NCBI RefSeq assembly: GCF_902706225.1
Contig: NZ_CACSKB010000017.1
Location: forward strand, 1 to 64,000
Source of the DNA: Microbacterium sp. 18062
GTDB taxonomy: Bacteria > Actinomycetota > Actinomycetes > Actinomycetales > Microbacteriaceae
Reading direction: 5' to 3'
Length of the DNA stretch: 64,000 nt
The notes beneath the pieces are model-generated. The model was not told where the DNA came from, searched no databases, and saw only the letters and a program-made list of their open reading frames with translations. The position numbers and the translations under genes are program-made. Below, one piece after another: positions 26,523 through 35,156 of the stretch. Within the stretch, counting starts at the first letter, position 1; every line of letters starts with the position of its first letter.

Positions 26523-27542
26523 TCACCCTTCCGCGATCGTGGTGCGCGGGTCGATCGTGATGAGGATCAGATCGACGACGAGGTTCACCGCGAGCACCAT
26601 GCCGGCGTAGACGAGCACCATGCCCTGGATCATGGGATAGTCCTTCGTGCCGACGGCAGAGACCAGGGTGCTGCCGGCACCCGGAATGGCGAAGACCGTC
26701 TCGATGATCACCGTGCCGGCGACGAGTCCGGACAGCAGCAGTCCGCCGACGGTCAACGTGGCGGTGACGATGTTCGGCAGCGCGTGGCGCAGCAGGATCA
26801 CCCGCTGCGGGAGGCGCTTGGCCCGCGCCGTGGTGATGTAGGTGGAGTCGAGCACGGTGATCATCTCCACCTGCACGATGCGGGCGAGGTACGCCATCGG
26901 CCCGAGTGAGAGCGCGAGCACCGGCAGCACCGCGTGGGACGCATTCCCCCAGCCGGCAGGCGGGAAGAGCCCCAGCCACATGCTGAAGGCCGCGATCAGC
27001 CCCACCGAGAGCACGAAGTCCGGCACGGCGATGAGCACGCCGAGAAGGCCTGCGATACCGCTGTTCGCGGTGCGTCCGCGCCCGGAACGTGCCAGCAGCG
27101 CCGCCCCCATCCCGATCGGCAGCGCGCCGATGACAGCGACGGCGAAGCCCAGCGCCGCGAGGGTGAGCGTGGTCGGGAAGCGGGAGGCGATCGTGGCACC
27201 GACCGAGAGCCCCGTCTGGATGGAGGTGCCGAGGTCGCCCCGCAGCAGCCCCGAGAGATAGTTCAGGAGCTGCTGCGGGACAGGCTGATCGAGACCCAGC
27301 GCTTCGCGCGTGCGCTCCACCAGCGCCGCCGGAGCGGTGGGCCCGAGGGCGGCGCGCACCGGGTCGCCCGGCACCAGGTGGATGAGGAAGAACGCGGCGA
27401 GGACGACGATGAGCAGGCTGGTGAGCAGACGCCCGATCCGCCGGACGGCGAAGTCGGCGCGCGGCGAGAGCCGCGCCCGCGCCCGCCGAGGCCGCTGCGG
27501 ACCGGAGACGGTCTTCTCCAGTCGGGTGCCGATCGTGGTCAT
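26523..27542 (-). CDS. Peptide-type ABC transporter permease (DppB-like)
   Basis: A 339-residue permease. It has an unusually long positively charged N-terminus (about 30 residues) before the first span RLLTSLLIVVLAAFFLIHLV and the family motif VPGDPVRAALGP, then about five further spans with the usual SMWLGLFPPAGWG loop. The ATG at 27542 follows GAGGAAG, and the gene is 10 bp from the binding-protein stop upstream. It forms the membrane channel with the DppC half of the fusion protein. Confidence 0.95.
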   Translation of the reverse strand: MTTIGTRLEKTVSGPQRPRRARARLSPRADFAVRRIGRLLTSLLIVVLAAFFLIHLVPGDPVRAALGPTAPAALVERTREALGLDQPVPQQLLNYLSGLLRGDLGTSIQTGLSVGATIASRFPTTLTLAALGFAVAVIGALPIGMGAALLARSGRGRTANSGIAGLLGVLIAVPDFVLSVGLIAAFSMWLGLFPPAGWGNASHAVLPVLALSLGPMAYLARIVQVEMITVLDSTYITTARAKRLPQRVILLRHALPNIVTATLTVGGLLLSGLVAGTVIIETVFAIPGAGSTLVSAVGTKDYPMIQGMVLVYAGMVLAVNLVVDLILITIDPRTTIAEG

Positions 27543-27552
27543 CGCCGCTTCC

Positions 27553-29133
27553 TCACTCCGTCATGCGGATGGTGACGGGCTGGAGGTAGTCGGTGATCTC
27601 GAACGTCGCCCCGGACATGAAGGTCGGTCGGATCGTGCCGGCCATCAGGAACGTGTGGACGTTGTCGACGACGACCTTCTCGGCCTGCTCCCAGTAGCCG
27701 CACGCCTCGTCGGGGTCAGCGGCTGCCCGCGCCTGGTCGGCGAACGCGGTGTACTCCTCGTCGACGACGCCCATGAAGTTCAGTCCCCCGTCCTCCGGCG
27801 ACGCCCCGCCGTAGAACAGGTCCTGGGTCACCGGGCTGCCGACGCCGATCTGGATCCAGCCGGTGTCGTAGTCGAAGGTCTCGTAGAGGTACTCCGACCA
27901 GGCGGCGCCGTCCATCGCGACCAGGTTCGTCGCGATGCCGAGCTCGTCCCAGTCCTCCGCGACGAGCTCGCCCGCCGAGGCGTGTGCGGTCGATCCCGCG
28001 TCATAGATGAAGTCGATCTCGAGCGGCTGGCCGTCCTTCGAGCGGGTGCCGTCGGCGCCGGCGACCCAGCCCGCTTCGTCCAGCAGCTCCGCGGCACGCG
28101 CGGGATCGGATGCCGGACGCTCCCAGACCGGCTCCTCGTTGAAGCAGGTGAAGGGCGCGTCGGTGATCCAGGAGGTCAGCTCGACGGGGCGGCCGCCGGT
28201 CACGACCTCGGTCGCATCCTCGTGGTTGAAGCCGAGCACGAGCGCCTCGCGCACGAGCGGGTCGTGCGTGGGACGATCCTCGCGCTCGTTGAAGAGCATC
28301 TGGCCGATCGGGTTGATGGTTCCGGCGAACTCCAGGCCGGCGCTCTCGATCCGGGCCTGGTCCGACCCTTCGACGGCGGCCGCGTTGAGCTCGCCGGACA
28401 GGAGCAGGTTGGCACGCGTCGAGTCGTCCGTGACCACGGTGACCTCGAGCCCGTCGGGCAGGCCCGCCGTCTCCGAGGTGAGGCCGTCCGGGCCCCAGGT
28501 GTAGTCGTCGCGGGCCTCGTACACGTAGCGGTCCGCCGCCACCTCCGTCAGCTCGTAGAGGCTCGTCCCGTTGGAGGACGACTCGAGGCTGGACGGATCC
28601 TCGAGGCCCGCCTCGCCGACCATGAAGATGTCGCCCACGATGGTCGCGAGGAACGGATCGGAGGCCGTGGCGGTCACCTCGAGGGCGGTGCCCTCTCCGG
28701 TGGCCACCAGGCCCGCCGGCAGCACGTCCGCGAGGATCGTCGCGTTGGCGGGGTCGGTGTGGTAGTTGATGTTCGCGGCGGCGACGGCGGCGTCGAACTC
28801 GGTGCCGTCGTGGAAGGTCACCCCTTCTTTGAGCTCGAAGGTCACCGACTTTCCGTCCTCGCCGATCTCCCACGACTCGGCCAGCCAGGGGAACTCCTCG
28901 CCCTCGCCATCCGTGTAGATGAGGGACTCGTACGCGTACGTGATGACCTGCAGCTCCTGCGGCTGGTTCGCGGTCATCGGGACGATGCTGCCGACCTCGG
29001 GGAAGACGGCGTGCCGGAAGACGCCGCCAGAACCGGTCTGCGCGTCACCACCGCCGCCGGAGCAGGCGGTGAGCGCCATCGCAAGGATGACGGCCCCGGC
29101 GAGGAACGCCGGGGTGGTACTGCGTCGGTGCAT
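27553..29133 (-). CDS. Peptide-type ABC transporter substrate-binding lipoprotein
   Basis: A 526-residue family 5 binding protein. A lipoprotein signal (AGAVILAMALTACSGG, lipobox LTAC) is followed by family-5 features such as ITYAYESLIYTD, VTFELKEGVTFHDGTEFDAA and a C-terminal DYLQPVTIRM. Family 5 proteins bind peptides but also nickel, sugars, opines and other small molecules. The ATG at 29133 has GAGGAG upstream. Its location next to HyuA-like and DUF917 genes suggests the ligand is a ring amide or a related compound rather than a peptide. Confidence 0.94.
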   Translation of the reverse strand: MHRRSTTPAFLAGAVILAMALTACSGGGGDAQTGSGGVFRHAVFPEVGSIVPMTANQPQELQVITYAYESLIYTDGEGEEFPWLAESWEIGEDGKSVTFELKEGVTFHDGTEFDAAVAAANINYHTDPANATILADVLPAGLVATGEGTALEVTATASDPFLATIVGDIFMVGEAGLEDPSSLESSSNGTSLYELTEVAADRYVYEARDDYTWGPDGLTSETAGLPDGLEVTVVTDDSTRANLLLSGELNAAAVEGSDQARIESAGLEFAGTINPIGQMLFNEREDRPTHDPLVREALVLGFNHEDATEVVTGGRPVELTSWITDAPFTCFNEEPVWERPASDPARAAELLDEAGWVAGADGTRSKDGQPLEIDFIYDAGSTAHASAGELVAEDWDELGIATNLVAMDGAAWSEYLYETFDYDTGWIQIGVGSPVTQDLFYGGASPEDGGLNFMGVVDEEYTAFADQARAAADPDEACGYWEQAEKVVVDNVHTFLMAGTIRPTFMSGATFEITDYLQPVTIRMTE

Positions 29134-29174
29134 GATTACTCCTCGGGTTGCTGGTGCGTTGCGGGTGCGGAACG

Positions 29175-30755
29175 TCAGGTGGCTGTGGGAGCGAGCGCGC
29201 CGAGGCGCGCGAGGGGCCCTGCTGCCTTCACGGAGACCTTCACGGTGGGGCGCGTCGTGTACGACACGGGGGTCTCGAGCACGTCGACCACGGAGACCTG
29301 CAGGGGGTCGGCTCCGGCCTGGATGGCCTTCGCGATCGCCGCCTTGGATGCCGCCGCGATCGCGGCGTCGCGGTCCTCGACGTCGCTCATCTGGTCGGCG
29401 CGACCGCCGGCGAGCGAGATCGCCGCGCCGACGGCGTTGGCCACGCCGCCGTGGCCGGGGCGGATGACGGGTCCTGCTCCCGGCAGACCGTCCGGCACGA
29501 GGAACGCTCCCCCGCCGACCACGACGAGCGGCAGGTCGAGGCGCCCGAGCGACAGACGCTCGACGGCTTCCTCGAGGCGGCCGTGCGCGCGCTCGAGTGC
29601 GGAGCGGAGCGCAGCCTTCGTGGCCGCGGGCAGCGCAGGAAGGGACCGCCCCTCGATCGATGCGCCGGCGAGCGCCGCCGCATCCGTCAGCGTCGGTGTG
29701 GTGCCGCCGAACAGGAGGGCCTCCCGCTCGATGCGGTAGCCGACCGATCCGGGCCCCACGGCCCCGGCCGCGGGGCCCACGATCGTGCCGCCGCCGACGC
29801 CGAGGCTGAGGATGTCGGGCATCCGGAAGTTCGTGCGCACGCCCCCGATCTCGCGCGGCAGGGTCGACTCGCGGGGGAAGCCGCCCACGAGCACGCCGAG
29901 GTCGGAGGTGGTGCCTCCGACGTCGACGACGATCGCGTCCTCGACGCCGGAGAGGTAGGCGGCTCCGCGGATCGAGTTGGCCGGGCCCGAGCCGATGGTG
30001 AGCACCGGGTACTGCGCGGCATAGTCGAGCGACATGAGCGTGCCGTCGTTCTGCGCGAAATAGGTGACCGCGTCGAGTCCCTCCTCCTCCACCACGGTCA
30101 GGAGCGCCCGCGTCACCGACCGCGCGACGCCGTACAGCGCGGCGTTCAACGCGGTCGCGTTCTCGCGCTCGAGCAGCCCCGTCGGGCCGATGTCCTGGCT
30201 GAGGAACACGCGCGCGTCGGGACCCAGGTGCGACCGGATGAGGGCCGCCACCTCGAGCTCCTGCTCGGGGAACGAGGGGCTGAAGATCCCCGCGACGGCC
30301 ACGGCGTCGACGCCGGGGATCCCGTCGAGGAACCGCAGGACGCCGTCGCGGTCGAGCGGTGCGATCGGCGTGCCGTCGACCATGTGTCCGCCGCAGAGCA
30401 TCGCGGTGCCGGCGAGCGCCGTGGCGGTCAGATCGGCCGGCCAGCTCGTGAGCGGCGGATACTCGGTGGCCGCCGGTGCGCCGAGACGGATCATCGCCAC
30501 CCGGCCGAGCCCCCGTCTGCTGACGATCGCGTTGGTCGCGTGCGTCGTGCCGAGCATGACCCGCGAGACCCGGGAACGGTCCTCGCCGAGGACCGCCAGG
30601 ACATGGGCGATCCCGGCACGGATGCCGCCGGTGACGTCGGGAGTGGTCGGCTGCTTGGTCGATGCGACGACCCCACCGACACCATCGAGCACGACGGCGT
30701 CGGTGTTGGTGCCCCCGACGTCCACGCCGATCGACAGGTCGCGGGCATCCGTCAT
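29175..30755 (-). CDS. Hydantoinase/oxoprolinase A-type protein (HyuA-like)
   Basis: A 526-residue protein of the HyuA/N-methylhydantoinase A family, with the actin-like ATP-binding fold seen as IGVDVGGTNTDAVVLD, GTTHATNAIVSRR, TIGSGPANSIRGAAYLSG and VVDVGGTTSDLGVLVGGFP. The family performs ATP-dependent opening of lactam or hydantoin rings, normally with a HyuB partner. No HyuB is present here; instead a DUF917 gene precedes it with an ATGA overlap (30752-30755). At 526 residues it is the shorter form often paired with DUF917. The substrate is unknown. Confidence 0.88.
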   Translation of the reverse strand: MTDARDLSIGVDVGGTNTDAVVLDGVGGVVASTKQPTTPDVTGGIRAGIAHVLAVLGEDRSRVSRVMLGTTHATNAIVSRRGLGRVAMIRLGAPAATEYPPLTSWPADLTATALAGTAMLCGGHMVDGTPIAPLDRDGVLRFLDGIPGVDAVAVAGIFSPSFPEQELEVAALIRSHLGPDARVFLSQDIGPTGLLERENATALNAALYGVARSVTRALLTVVEEEGLDAVTYFAQNDGTLMSLDYAAQYPVLTIGSGPANSIRGAAYLSGVEDAIVVDVGGTTSDLGVLVGGFPRESTLPREIGGVRTNFRMPDILSLGVGGGTIVGPAAGAVGPGSVGYRIEREALLFGGTTPTLTDAAALAGASIEGRSLPALPAATKAALRSALERAHGRLEEAVERLSLGRLDLPLVVVGGGAFLVPDGLPGAGPVIRPGHGGVANAVGAAISLAGGRADQMSDVEDRDAAIAAASKAAIAKAIQAGADPLQVSVVDVLETPVSYTTRPTVKVSVKAAGPLARLGALAPTAT

Positions 30756-31858
30756 CGTCGTCCTCCCTCGAAGGGCGCATAGGGCAGGTCGTAGCCGAAC
30801 GCGGCCGGCCCGGCGAGCTCGAGCCCGCGCGGCGTGCGCCAGAGCGGATCGCTCGCCCAGGCCAGCACCGACACGCGCTGGCCGAAGCCCAGCATCTCGG
30901 TCGAGATCGCGTGACCGGTCTCGGCGTCGACGATCGTGATCAGGTCGGGCACACTCGCGAGCACCTGGCCGTCCTCGAGCACGACGAGGTTCTCGTTCTG
31001 CACCTCGATGCGCTGAAGCCGTCCACGATCCGCGCCGGTGCCGGCGATCGTCACGGACCCCCGCACGAAGCCGCCTTCGGTGCGCCGCGCGACGTCCACG
31101 ATCTTGCCGGTGACGAGCACCGAGGCGCCGAGCTCGTGCGCGACCGCGGTGACGGGCTCGGACGAGGCCAGCAGTGCGCGGCCGACGCGGACCGCCGCGC
31201 TGACGGTGCCCTCGATGACCGCGCCGCGAGCGGTCTCGGCGGTCAGCAGATAGTGGGCACCGAGGCACAGGCCGCCGCTGGCGACCGTGATGGCGCGGGC
31301 GTGGCGCTCGAGCCAGGAGAGGTCGACGGTCTTCATCACGACGACGTTGCCGACGACGTCGCTCATCACGGCGAAGTCGCACGGAACGCCGGCGACGTTC
31401 ATCGCGATCATGGTCGCCTCGGGGAACGCGCGGCCCATTCCGTCGCCGTCGAGCAGGTTGAGTCCGAGCCGCGCGGCCCACCCGGCGGGGGCGACGCCGT
31501 TGCTGCCCCCGATCTCGGCGGCCATGAGCGTGGTGATCGGCCGCCCCGCGGTCGCCTCGGCCTCGCGCAGCAGCACCTCGACCTGGTTCGCGGACGACAG
31601 CATCTCGATGCCGACCGTGGGGGCGCCGATGCCCGACATCATGATGACCGCGTCGGCGGCGGTCAGCTCGTCGACCGACACGAGCGGGACGGGGCCGGTC
31701 TCGCGCAGGGCCCGCTCCGTGGCGAGCTGTGCGGTGTACACGGCACCGCCGCCGCCGGTGCCGAAGATCGCGGCTCCGGCGGCGAGGGCGGCGACATCGT
31801 CGGAGGCGACCGAGGCGAGCCGATCCCGGGTCGGGGCGGCGGAGGGGGCAGGAACCAT
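30752..31858 (-). CDS. DUF917 family protein
   Basis: A 368-residue DUF917 protein. The hallmark N-terminus is GAAIFGTGGGGAVYTAQLAT, followed by VIMMSGIGAPTVGIEML and AAEIGGSNGVAPAG. I recall that this family has been linked to S-methyl-thiohydantoin desulfurase activity in thiohydantoin breakdown, but that is memory, not seen here. It is the first gene of the operon and is cotranslated with the HyuA-like gene, which argues for consecutive steps on a (thio)hydantoin-like ring. It is divergent from a PucR regulator 73 bp away. Confidence 0.85.
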   Translation of the reverse strand: MVPAPSAAPTRDRLASVASDDVAALAAGAAIFGTGGGGAVYTAQLATERALRETGPVPLVSVDELTAADAVIMMSGIGAPTVGIEMLSSANQVEVLLREAEATAGRPITTLMAAEIGGSNGVAPAGWAARLGLNLLDGDGMGRAFPEATMIAMNVAGVPCDFAVMSDVVGNVVVMKTVDLSWLERHARAITVASGGLCLGAHYLLTAETARGAVIEGTVSAAVRVGRALLASSEPVTAVAHELGASVLVTGKIVDVARRTEGGFVRGSVTIAGTGADRGRLQRIEVQNENLVVLEDGQVLASVPDLITIVDAETGHAISTEMLGFGQRVSVLAWASDPLWRTPRGLELAGPAAFGYDLPYAPFEGGRR

Positions 31859-31891
31859 GTACCGACAGTAGGCATGGCTTCACACCGGAAC

Positions 31892-31940
31892 AATGTGCCG
31901 TAGGCCTAGAGAATCCGGCACACTTGTGTTCATGGCACAA
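31892..31940. promoter_or_regulatory. Candidate PucR operator: three GGCACA-n-TTG half-sites
   Basis: The 73-bp gap between the DUF917 and PucR starts contains TGTGCCG (31894-31900) and CGGCACA (31916-31922) as an inverted repeat, then TTGTG (31924-31928) / CACAA (31936-31940) across the PucR start codon. Read on either strand, three copies fit GGCACA followed by a near TTG/TTC: ggcacattg, ggcacacttg, ggcacaattc. Autoregulation and control of the operon is the simplest reading. Confidence 0.55.
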
Positions 31941-33416
31941 TTCACGGTGCGCGACCTTCTGGCCCAGCACGAACGCCTGGGCCTGCATCTCGTGGCGGGC
32001 CCCATCGAGGCGGGCGATATCCAGCGGGTGGACATCACGCCCCTGGAGGGGCTGGACACCCTCTCGGCGGGAACGCTCGCGATCGTCCCCGCCGACGAGA
32101 GCCCCGAGCCGTACCGTGTGGACGTGGCGCTGCGGCAGGCCAGCGCCCGCGGACTCGCGGGGATCGTCGTCACGACCGGGCTCGCCCTCGCGGAGACCGC
32201 GGTGGCGCTGGCCGCTCGGGGGCGGGTGCCGGTGCTGGCGGCGCCATCCGTGAGACCGTCCGACCTCGCCGTCGCGATAGACCGGCTGCTCTCGGGTGGC
32301 GCCTCCGAGGCGATGACGCGGGCCGCCTACGCGATCGAGCAGGCCACCGCGGCCGCGGCCGGCGCCTCGGGCACGATCGACGAGATCCTGGCGGCAGCGG
32401 GCAGCGCCCTCGGCGTCGGGCTCTCGCTCCACGACGACCCCACGACGGCCTGGACCGACAACGACGCCGTCTGCATCGGCGAGGTTCCCATCGGCCGGCT
32501 CGTGGCCGATGGGACGGATGCGGCGGCCGACGTCGCGCGACCGGTCGTCGCCGCCCTCCTCTCCCGTGTCGCGCAACGCCAGATGCGCGACCGCTACGCC
32601 CCCACGCAGTCGCGCGCCGACCTCATCGTCGAGCTGGTGCTGGCCGAGTCCTCCCGCGTGGAGGGGTTCGTCGGGCAGGCCGCGCGTCTCGGCCTGCCGT
32701 TGCAGCACTCGCACGTCGTCGGATGGCTGAAGCCCACCGGTCGCGCCGACCCCGAGGCGCGGCCGCCCCGCAGCGTCGAGCCCGCCCTGGAGCTGTTCGC
32801 CCTGCAGCTGGTCGAGGGCCGCGACGAGATGTGGCACATCGCCTTCATCCAGGACGAGGCCCTGCTGGTCAGCAGCGAGGAGCACGGCGCGGGCGACCAC
32901 CAGCGCCGCCTCCGGGAGATCGGGGTCCGCCTGCAGCGCTATGCGCAGTCGCTGACGGGCGACGAGTGGGTCTACACCCTCGGCCTCGGCACCCCGCAGC
33001 TCGGCGCGACGGGCCTGCGACAGTCCGCGGCCGAGGCGCGGATCGCGGCGGACTCCGCCGCTGCGTCCGATCGTCCCGGCGGGGTCGAGGTCACCGACGT
33101 CACCGGACTCCGCCGGGTCCTCCTAGACTTCTACGCCTCGCCCATCAGCCGGAGCCTCCTGCACGACGTGCTCACCCCGCTCGACGCCCTCGGTCCCGAG
33201 CGTGCCGCGACCTCGGTGCGGACGCTCCTCGCGTACCTCGCGCACAACAACTCGCTCGTGCACGCGGGCCGCGAGCTCACGCTGCATCCCAACGCCGTCG
33301 GGTACCGTCTGAAGCGGATCCGCGAGGTGCTGCAGCTCGACCTCGACGACCCCGACGTGCGCTTCGCGGTCGAGCTCGCCTGCCGCGTGCGCCTTCTCGG
33401 GGCGAGCCGCCACTGA
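31932..33416 (+). CDS. PucR-family transcriptional regulator
   Basis: A 494-residue regulator. The N-terminal PucR sensor domain (FTVRDLLAQHERLGLHLVAG to about 125) is followed by a GGDEF-like/CdaR linker region and a C-terminal helix-turn-helix (TLLAYLAHNNSLVHAGRELT, HPNAVGYRLKRIREVLQLDL). PucR-type activators often control purine, hydantoin and amide degradation, which fits the divergent HyuA/DUF917 operon. The ATG at 31932 lies within a candidate operator, suggesting tight autoregulation. Similar half-sites occur downstream of this gene at 33430 and 33461. Confidence 0.92.
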   Translation: MAQFTVRDLLAQHERLGLHLVAGPIEAGDIQRVDITPLEGLDTLSAGTLAIVPADESPEPYRVDVALRQASARGLAGIVVTTGLALAETAVALAARGRVPVLAAPSVRPSDLAVAIDRLLSGGASEAMTRAAYAIEQATAAAAGASGTIDEILAAAGSALGVGLSLHDDPTTAWTDNDAVCIGEVPIGRLVADGTDAAADVARPVVAALLSRVAQRQMRDRYAPTQSRADLIVELVLAESSRVEGFVGQAARLGLPLQHSHVVGWLKPTGRADPEARPPRSVEPALELFALQLVEGRDEMWHIAFIQDEALLVSSEEHGAGDHQRRLREIGVRLQRYAQSLTGDEWVYTLGLGTPQLGATGLRQSAAEARIAADSAAASDRPGGVEVTDVTGLRRVLLDFYASPISRSLLHDVLTPLDALGPERAATSVRTLLAYLAHNNSLVHAGRELTLHPNAVGYRLKRIREVLQLDLDDPDVRFAVELACRVRLLGASRH

Positions 33417-33429
33417 CCGTCGCGGCCGA

Positions 33430-33466
33430 TGTGCCGCGAGCACAGTCGGGAACGAAACCCTGTGCC
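33430..33466. promoter_or_regulatory. Two TGTGCC half-sites upstream of the FMN-protein gene
   Basis: TGTGCC occurs at 33430-33435 and 33461-33466, 31 bp apart (three helical turns), just upstream of a candidate promoter. The same hexamer, in both orientations, makes up the putative PucR operator at 31892-31940, so PucR may also control the next two genes. Confidence 0.4.
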
Positions 33467-33475
33467 GGGGCCACG

Positions 33476-33503
33476 TTGCATCCCCGCCCCCATCGCCTAT
33501 CGT
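33476..33503 (+). promoter_or_regulatory. Candidate promoter for the FMN-protein/reductase pair
   Basis: TTGCAT (33476-33481), a 16-bp spacer and TATCGT (33498-33503). The expected start of transcription falls at about 33510, directly at the ATG, and there is no good ribosome site, so the message may be leaderless. Confidence 0.4.
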
Positions 33504-33510
33504 CGAAGAT

Positions 33511-34137
33511 ATGCGCCCGACGGACTTCGCCCCGGTCGATCTCGCCGGGATCCGCTCGAAACTCGGAGATCCCTCCCCCGCGGCGATCGCGAAGATCACC
33601 GACCACCTCGACGACAACTGTCTGAGGTTCCTCGCGCACTCGCCCTTCTTCTGCCTGGCGACCTCCGACGCGGCGGGCAACTGCGACAGCTCCCCGCGCG
33701 GGGACTACCCGGGGTTCGTCCGGGCGCTCGACCCGCGCACGCTCGTCATCCCCGATCGACTCGGCAACCGGCTGGCCGACTCGTTCCACAACATCCTCGA
33801 GAACCCCCACGTGGGCATGCTCTGCTTCGTCCCGGGCATGAGCGAGACGCTGCGGGTCAACGGCACGGCATACGTCACCGACGACCCGCGGCTGCTCGGC
33901 ATGCTGGAGCAGGACCACTCGGTGCCGCAGCTGGCCACCGTGGTCCGCACCGAGCAGGTCTACCTGCACTGCGGCCGAGCGCTCCTGCGCGGCGGGATCT
34001 GGGACGCCGAGATGCAGGACCTCGCCGCGGAGGTGCCGACGTCGGGGCAGATCTGGGCGAGCATGTCGGGACTCGACAGCGACGTCGGCGACGAGATCGA
34101 CCGCGCCGTCACCGAGGGCAACCGGGTGCTCTACTGA
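33511..34137 (+). CDS. Pyridoxamine 5'-phosphate oxidase-like FMN protein
   Basis: A 208-residue split-barrel flavoprotein of the PNPOx-like group (MSMEG_1061-type). Diagnostic pieces are FFCLATSDAAGNCDSSPRGDYPGF, IPDRLGNRLADSFHNILENPHVG and LRVNGTAYVTDDP. Proteins of this type bind FMN or F420, and the substrate is usually unknown. The next gene, a ferredoxin-NAD(P)H reductase, starts at the very next base after the stop, so the two are cotranslated and may form a reductase/acceptor pair. No oxygenase is beside them. Confidence 0.85.
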   Translation: MRPTDFAPVDLAGIRSKLGDPSPAAIAKITDHLDDNCLRFLAHSPFFCLATSDAAGNCDSSPRGDYPGFVRALDPRTLVIPDRLGNRLADSFHNILENPHVGMLCFVPGMSETLRVNGTAYVTDDPRLLGMLEQDHSVPQLATVVRTEQVYLHCGRALLRGGIWDAEMQDLAAEVPTSGQIWASMSGLDSDVGDEIDRAVTEGNRVLY

Positions 34138-35082
34138 ATGCGCGACCGCAGCGACATGATGCCGCTCGTGGTGAGCGAGATCGTCCGGGAGACCCCGCAC
34201 ATCGTCAGCGTGCGCCTCGAGGCCGCCGACGGCGGCGTGCTGCCCGCCTGGGAGCCCGGCGCGCACGTCGACGTGCAGCTCGTCACGCGCCAGGAGCGCC
34301 AGTACTCGCTCTGCGGCGACCCGGCGGACACCCGTGGATATCGGATCGCCGTGCGCAACGAGCCGTTCTCGCGCGGCGGATCGCACTACATCCACACATT
34401 CCTGCGCGTGGGGCGCCGCGTCCACGTGCGCGCCCCGCGCAACCTCTTCCCGCTCGGCGACGCGCCGTCGTATCTCCTCCTGGCCGCCGGCATCGGCATC
34501 ACCCCGATCCTCGCCATGGCCCGCCACCTCGCGGCGACCGGCGCGGACTGGCGGATGGTCTACCTCAGCCGCCATCGTGAGGACGTGGCCTTCACGGCCG
34601 AGCTCGACGCCCTCGGCGATCGCGTCCGCACCCACGTCAGCGGCGAGGACGGACGCCTCGACCTCGGGGCCGTGCTCTCCGCCCTCGCCCCGGGAACCGA
34701 CGTCTACGCCTGCGGCCCGCAGAGCTTCGCCGACGCCCTCACCGGGCTGAGCGATCGCCTGCCCGAGGGATCGCGCCTGCACATGGAGCGGTTCGAGCCC
34801 AAGCCGCGCGAGCACCGGCCGAACGAGCCGTTCTCGGTCGTCTGTTCCCGGTCGGAGGTCACCGTCGAGGTGCCCGCGGAGCGGACGATGCTGCAGGCGC
34901 TGCAGGCCGAGGGCGTCGACGTGCAGGGCTCATGCCTGCGCGGCATCTGCGGGTCGTGCGCCGTCCCGGTGCTCGGCGGCACGCCGGAGCACCGCGACTC
35001 GCTCACCGTCGACGACGCCTCGATGGTGATGTACCCGTGCGTCTCCCGGTCGCTGACCCCGACGCTCGTCGTCGACGCGTAG
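34138..35082 (+). CDS. PDR/VanB-type oxygenase reductase
   Basis: A 314-residue reductase with the same three-part layout as the one at 10344: flavin domain (RQYSLCGDPADTRGY), NAD lobe (LAAGIGITPILAMARHLA, VYACGPQSF) and a C-terminal [2Fe-2S] domain (CLRGICGSC with the last Cys in YPCVSR). It should feed electrons to an oxygenase or to the FMN protein encoded immediately upstream. It abuts that gene with no gap. It could instead serve an oxygenase elsewhere in the genome. Confidence 0.92.
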   Translation: MRDRSDMMPLVVSEIVRETPHIVSVRLEAADGGVLPAWEPGAHVDVQLVTRQERQYSLCGDPADTRGYRIAVRNEPFSRGGSHYIHTFLRVGRRVHVRAPRNLFPLGDAPSYLLLAAGIGITPILAMARHLAATGADWRMVYLSRHREDVAFTAELDALGDRVRTHVSGEDGRLDLGAVLSALAPGTDVYACGPQSFADALTGLSDRLPEGSRLHMERFEPKPREHRPNEPFSVVCSRSEVTVEVPAERTMLQALQAEGVDVQGSCLRGICGSCAVPVLGGTPEHRDSLTVDDASMVMYPCVSRSLTPTLVVDA

Positions 35083-35095
35083 CCTTCCACCGCGC

Positions 35096-35135
35096 CCCTT
35101 CGTCTCGGAGCTTTGCTCCTCGCTCAGGGACCGAG
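35096..35135 (+). repeat. Dispersed 'cttcgtctcggagctttgctcc' repeat, copy B
   Basis: Nearly identical to copy A at 2684-2723 (one base change, a T in the loop of the dyad). It fills most of the 74-bp gap between the convergent reductase and amidohydrolase genes. Confidence 0.75.
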
Positions 35136-35156
35136 AATGGGGACGGCAGGTCCGGG

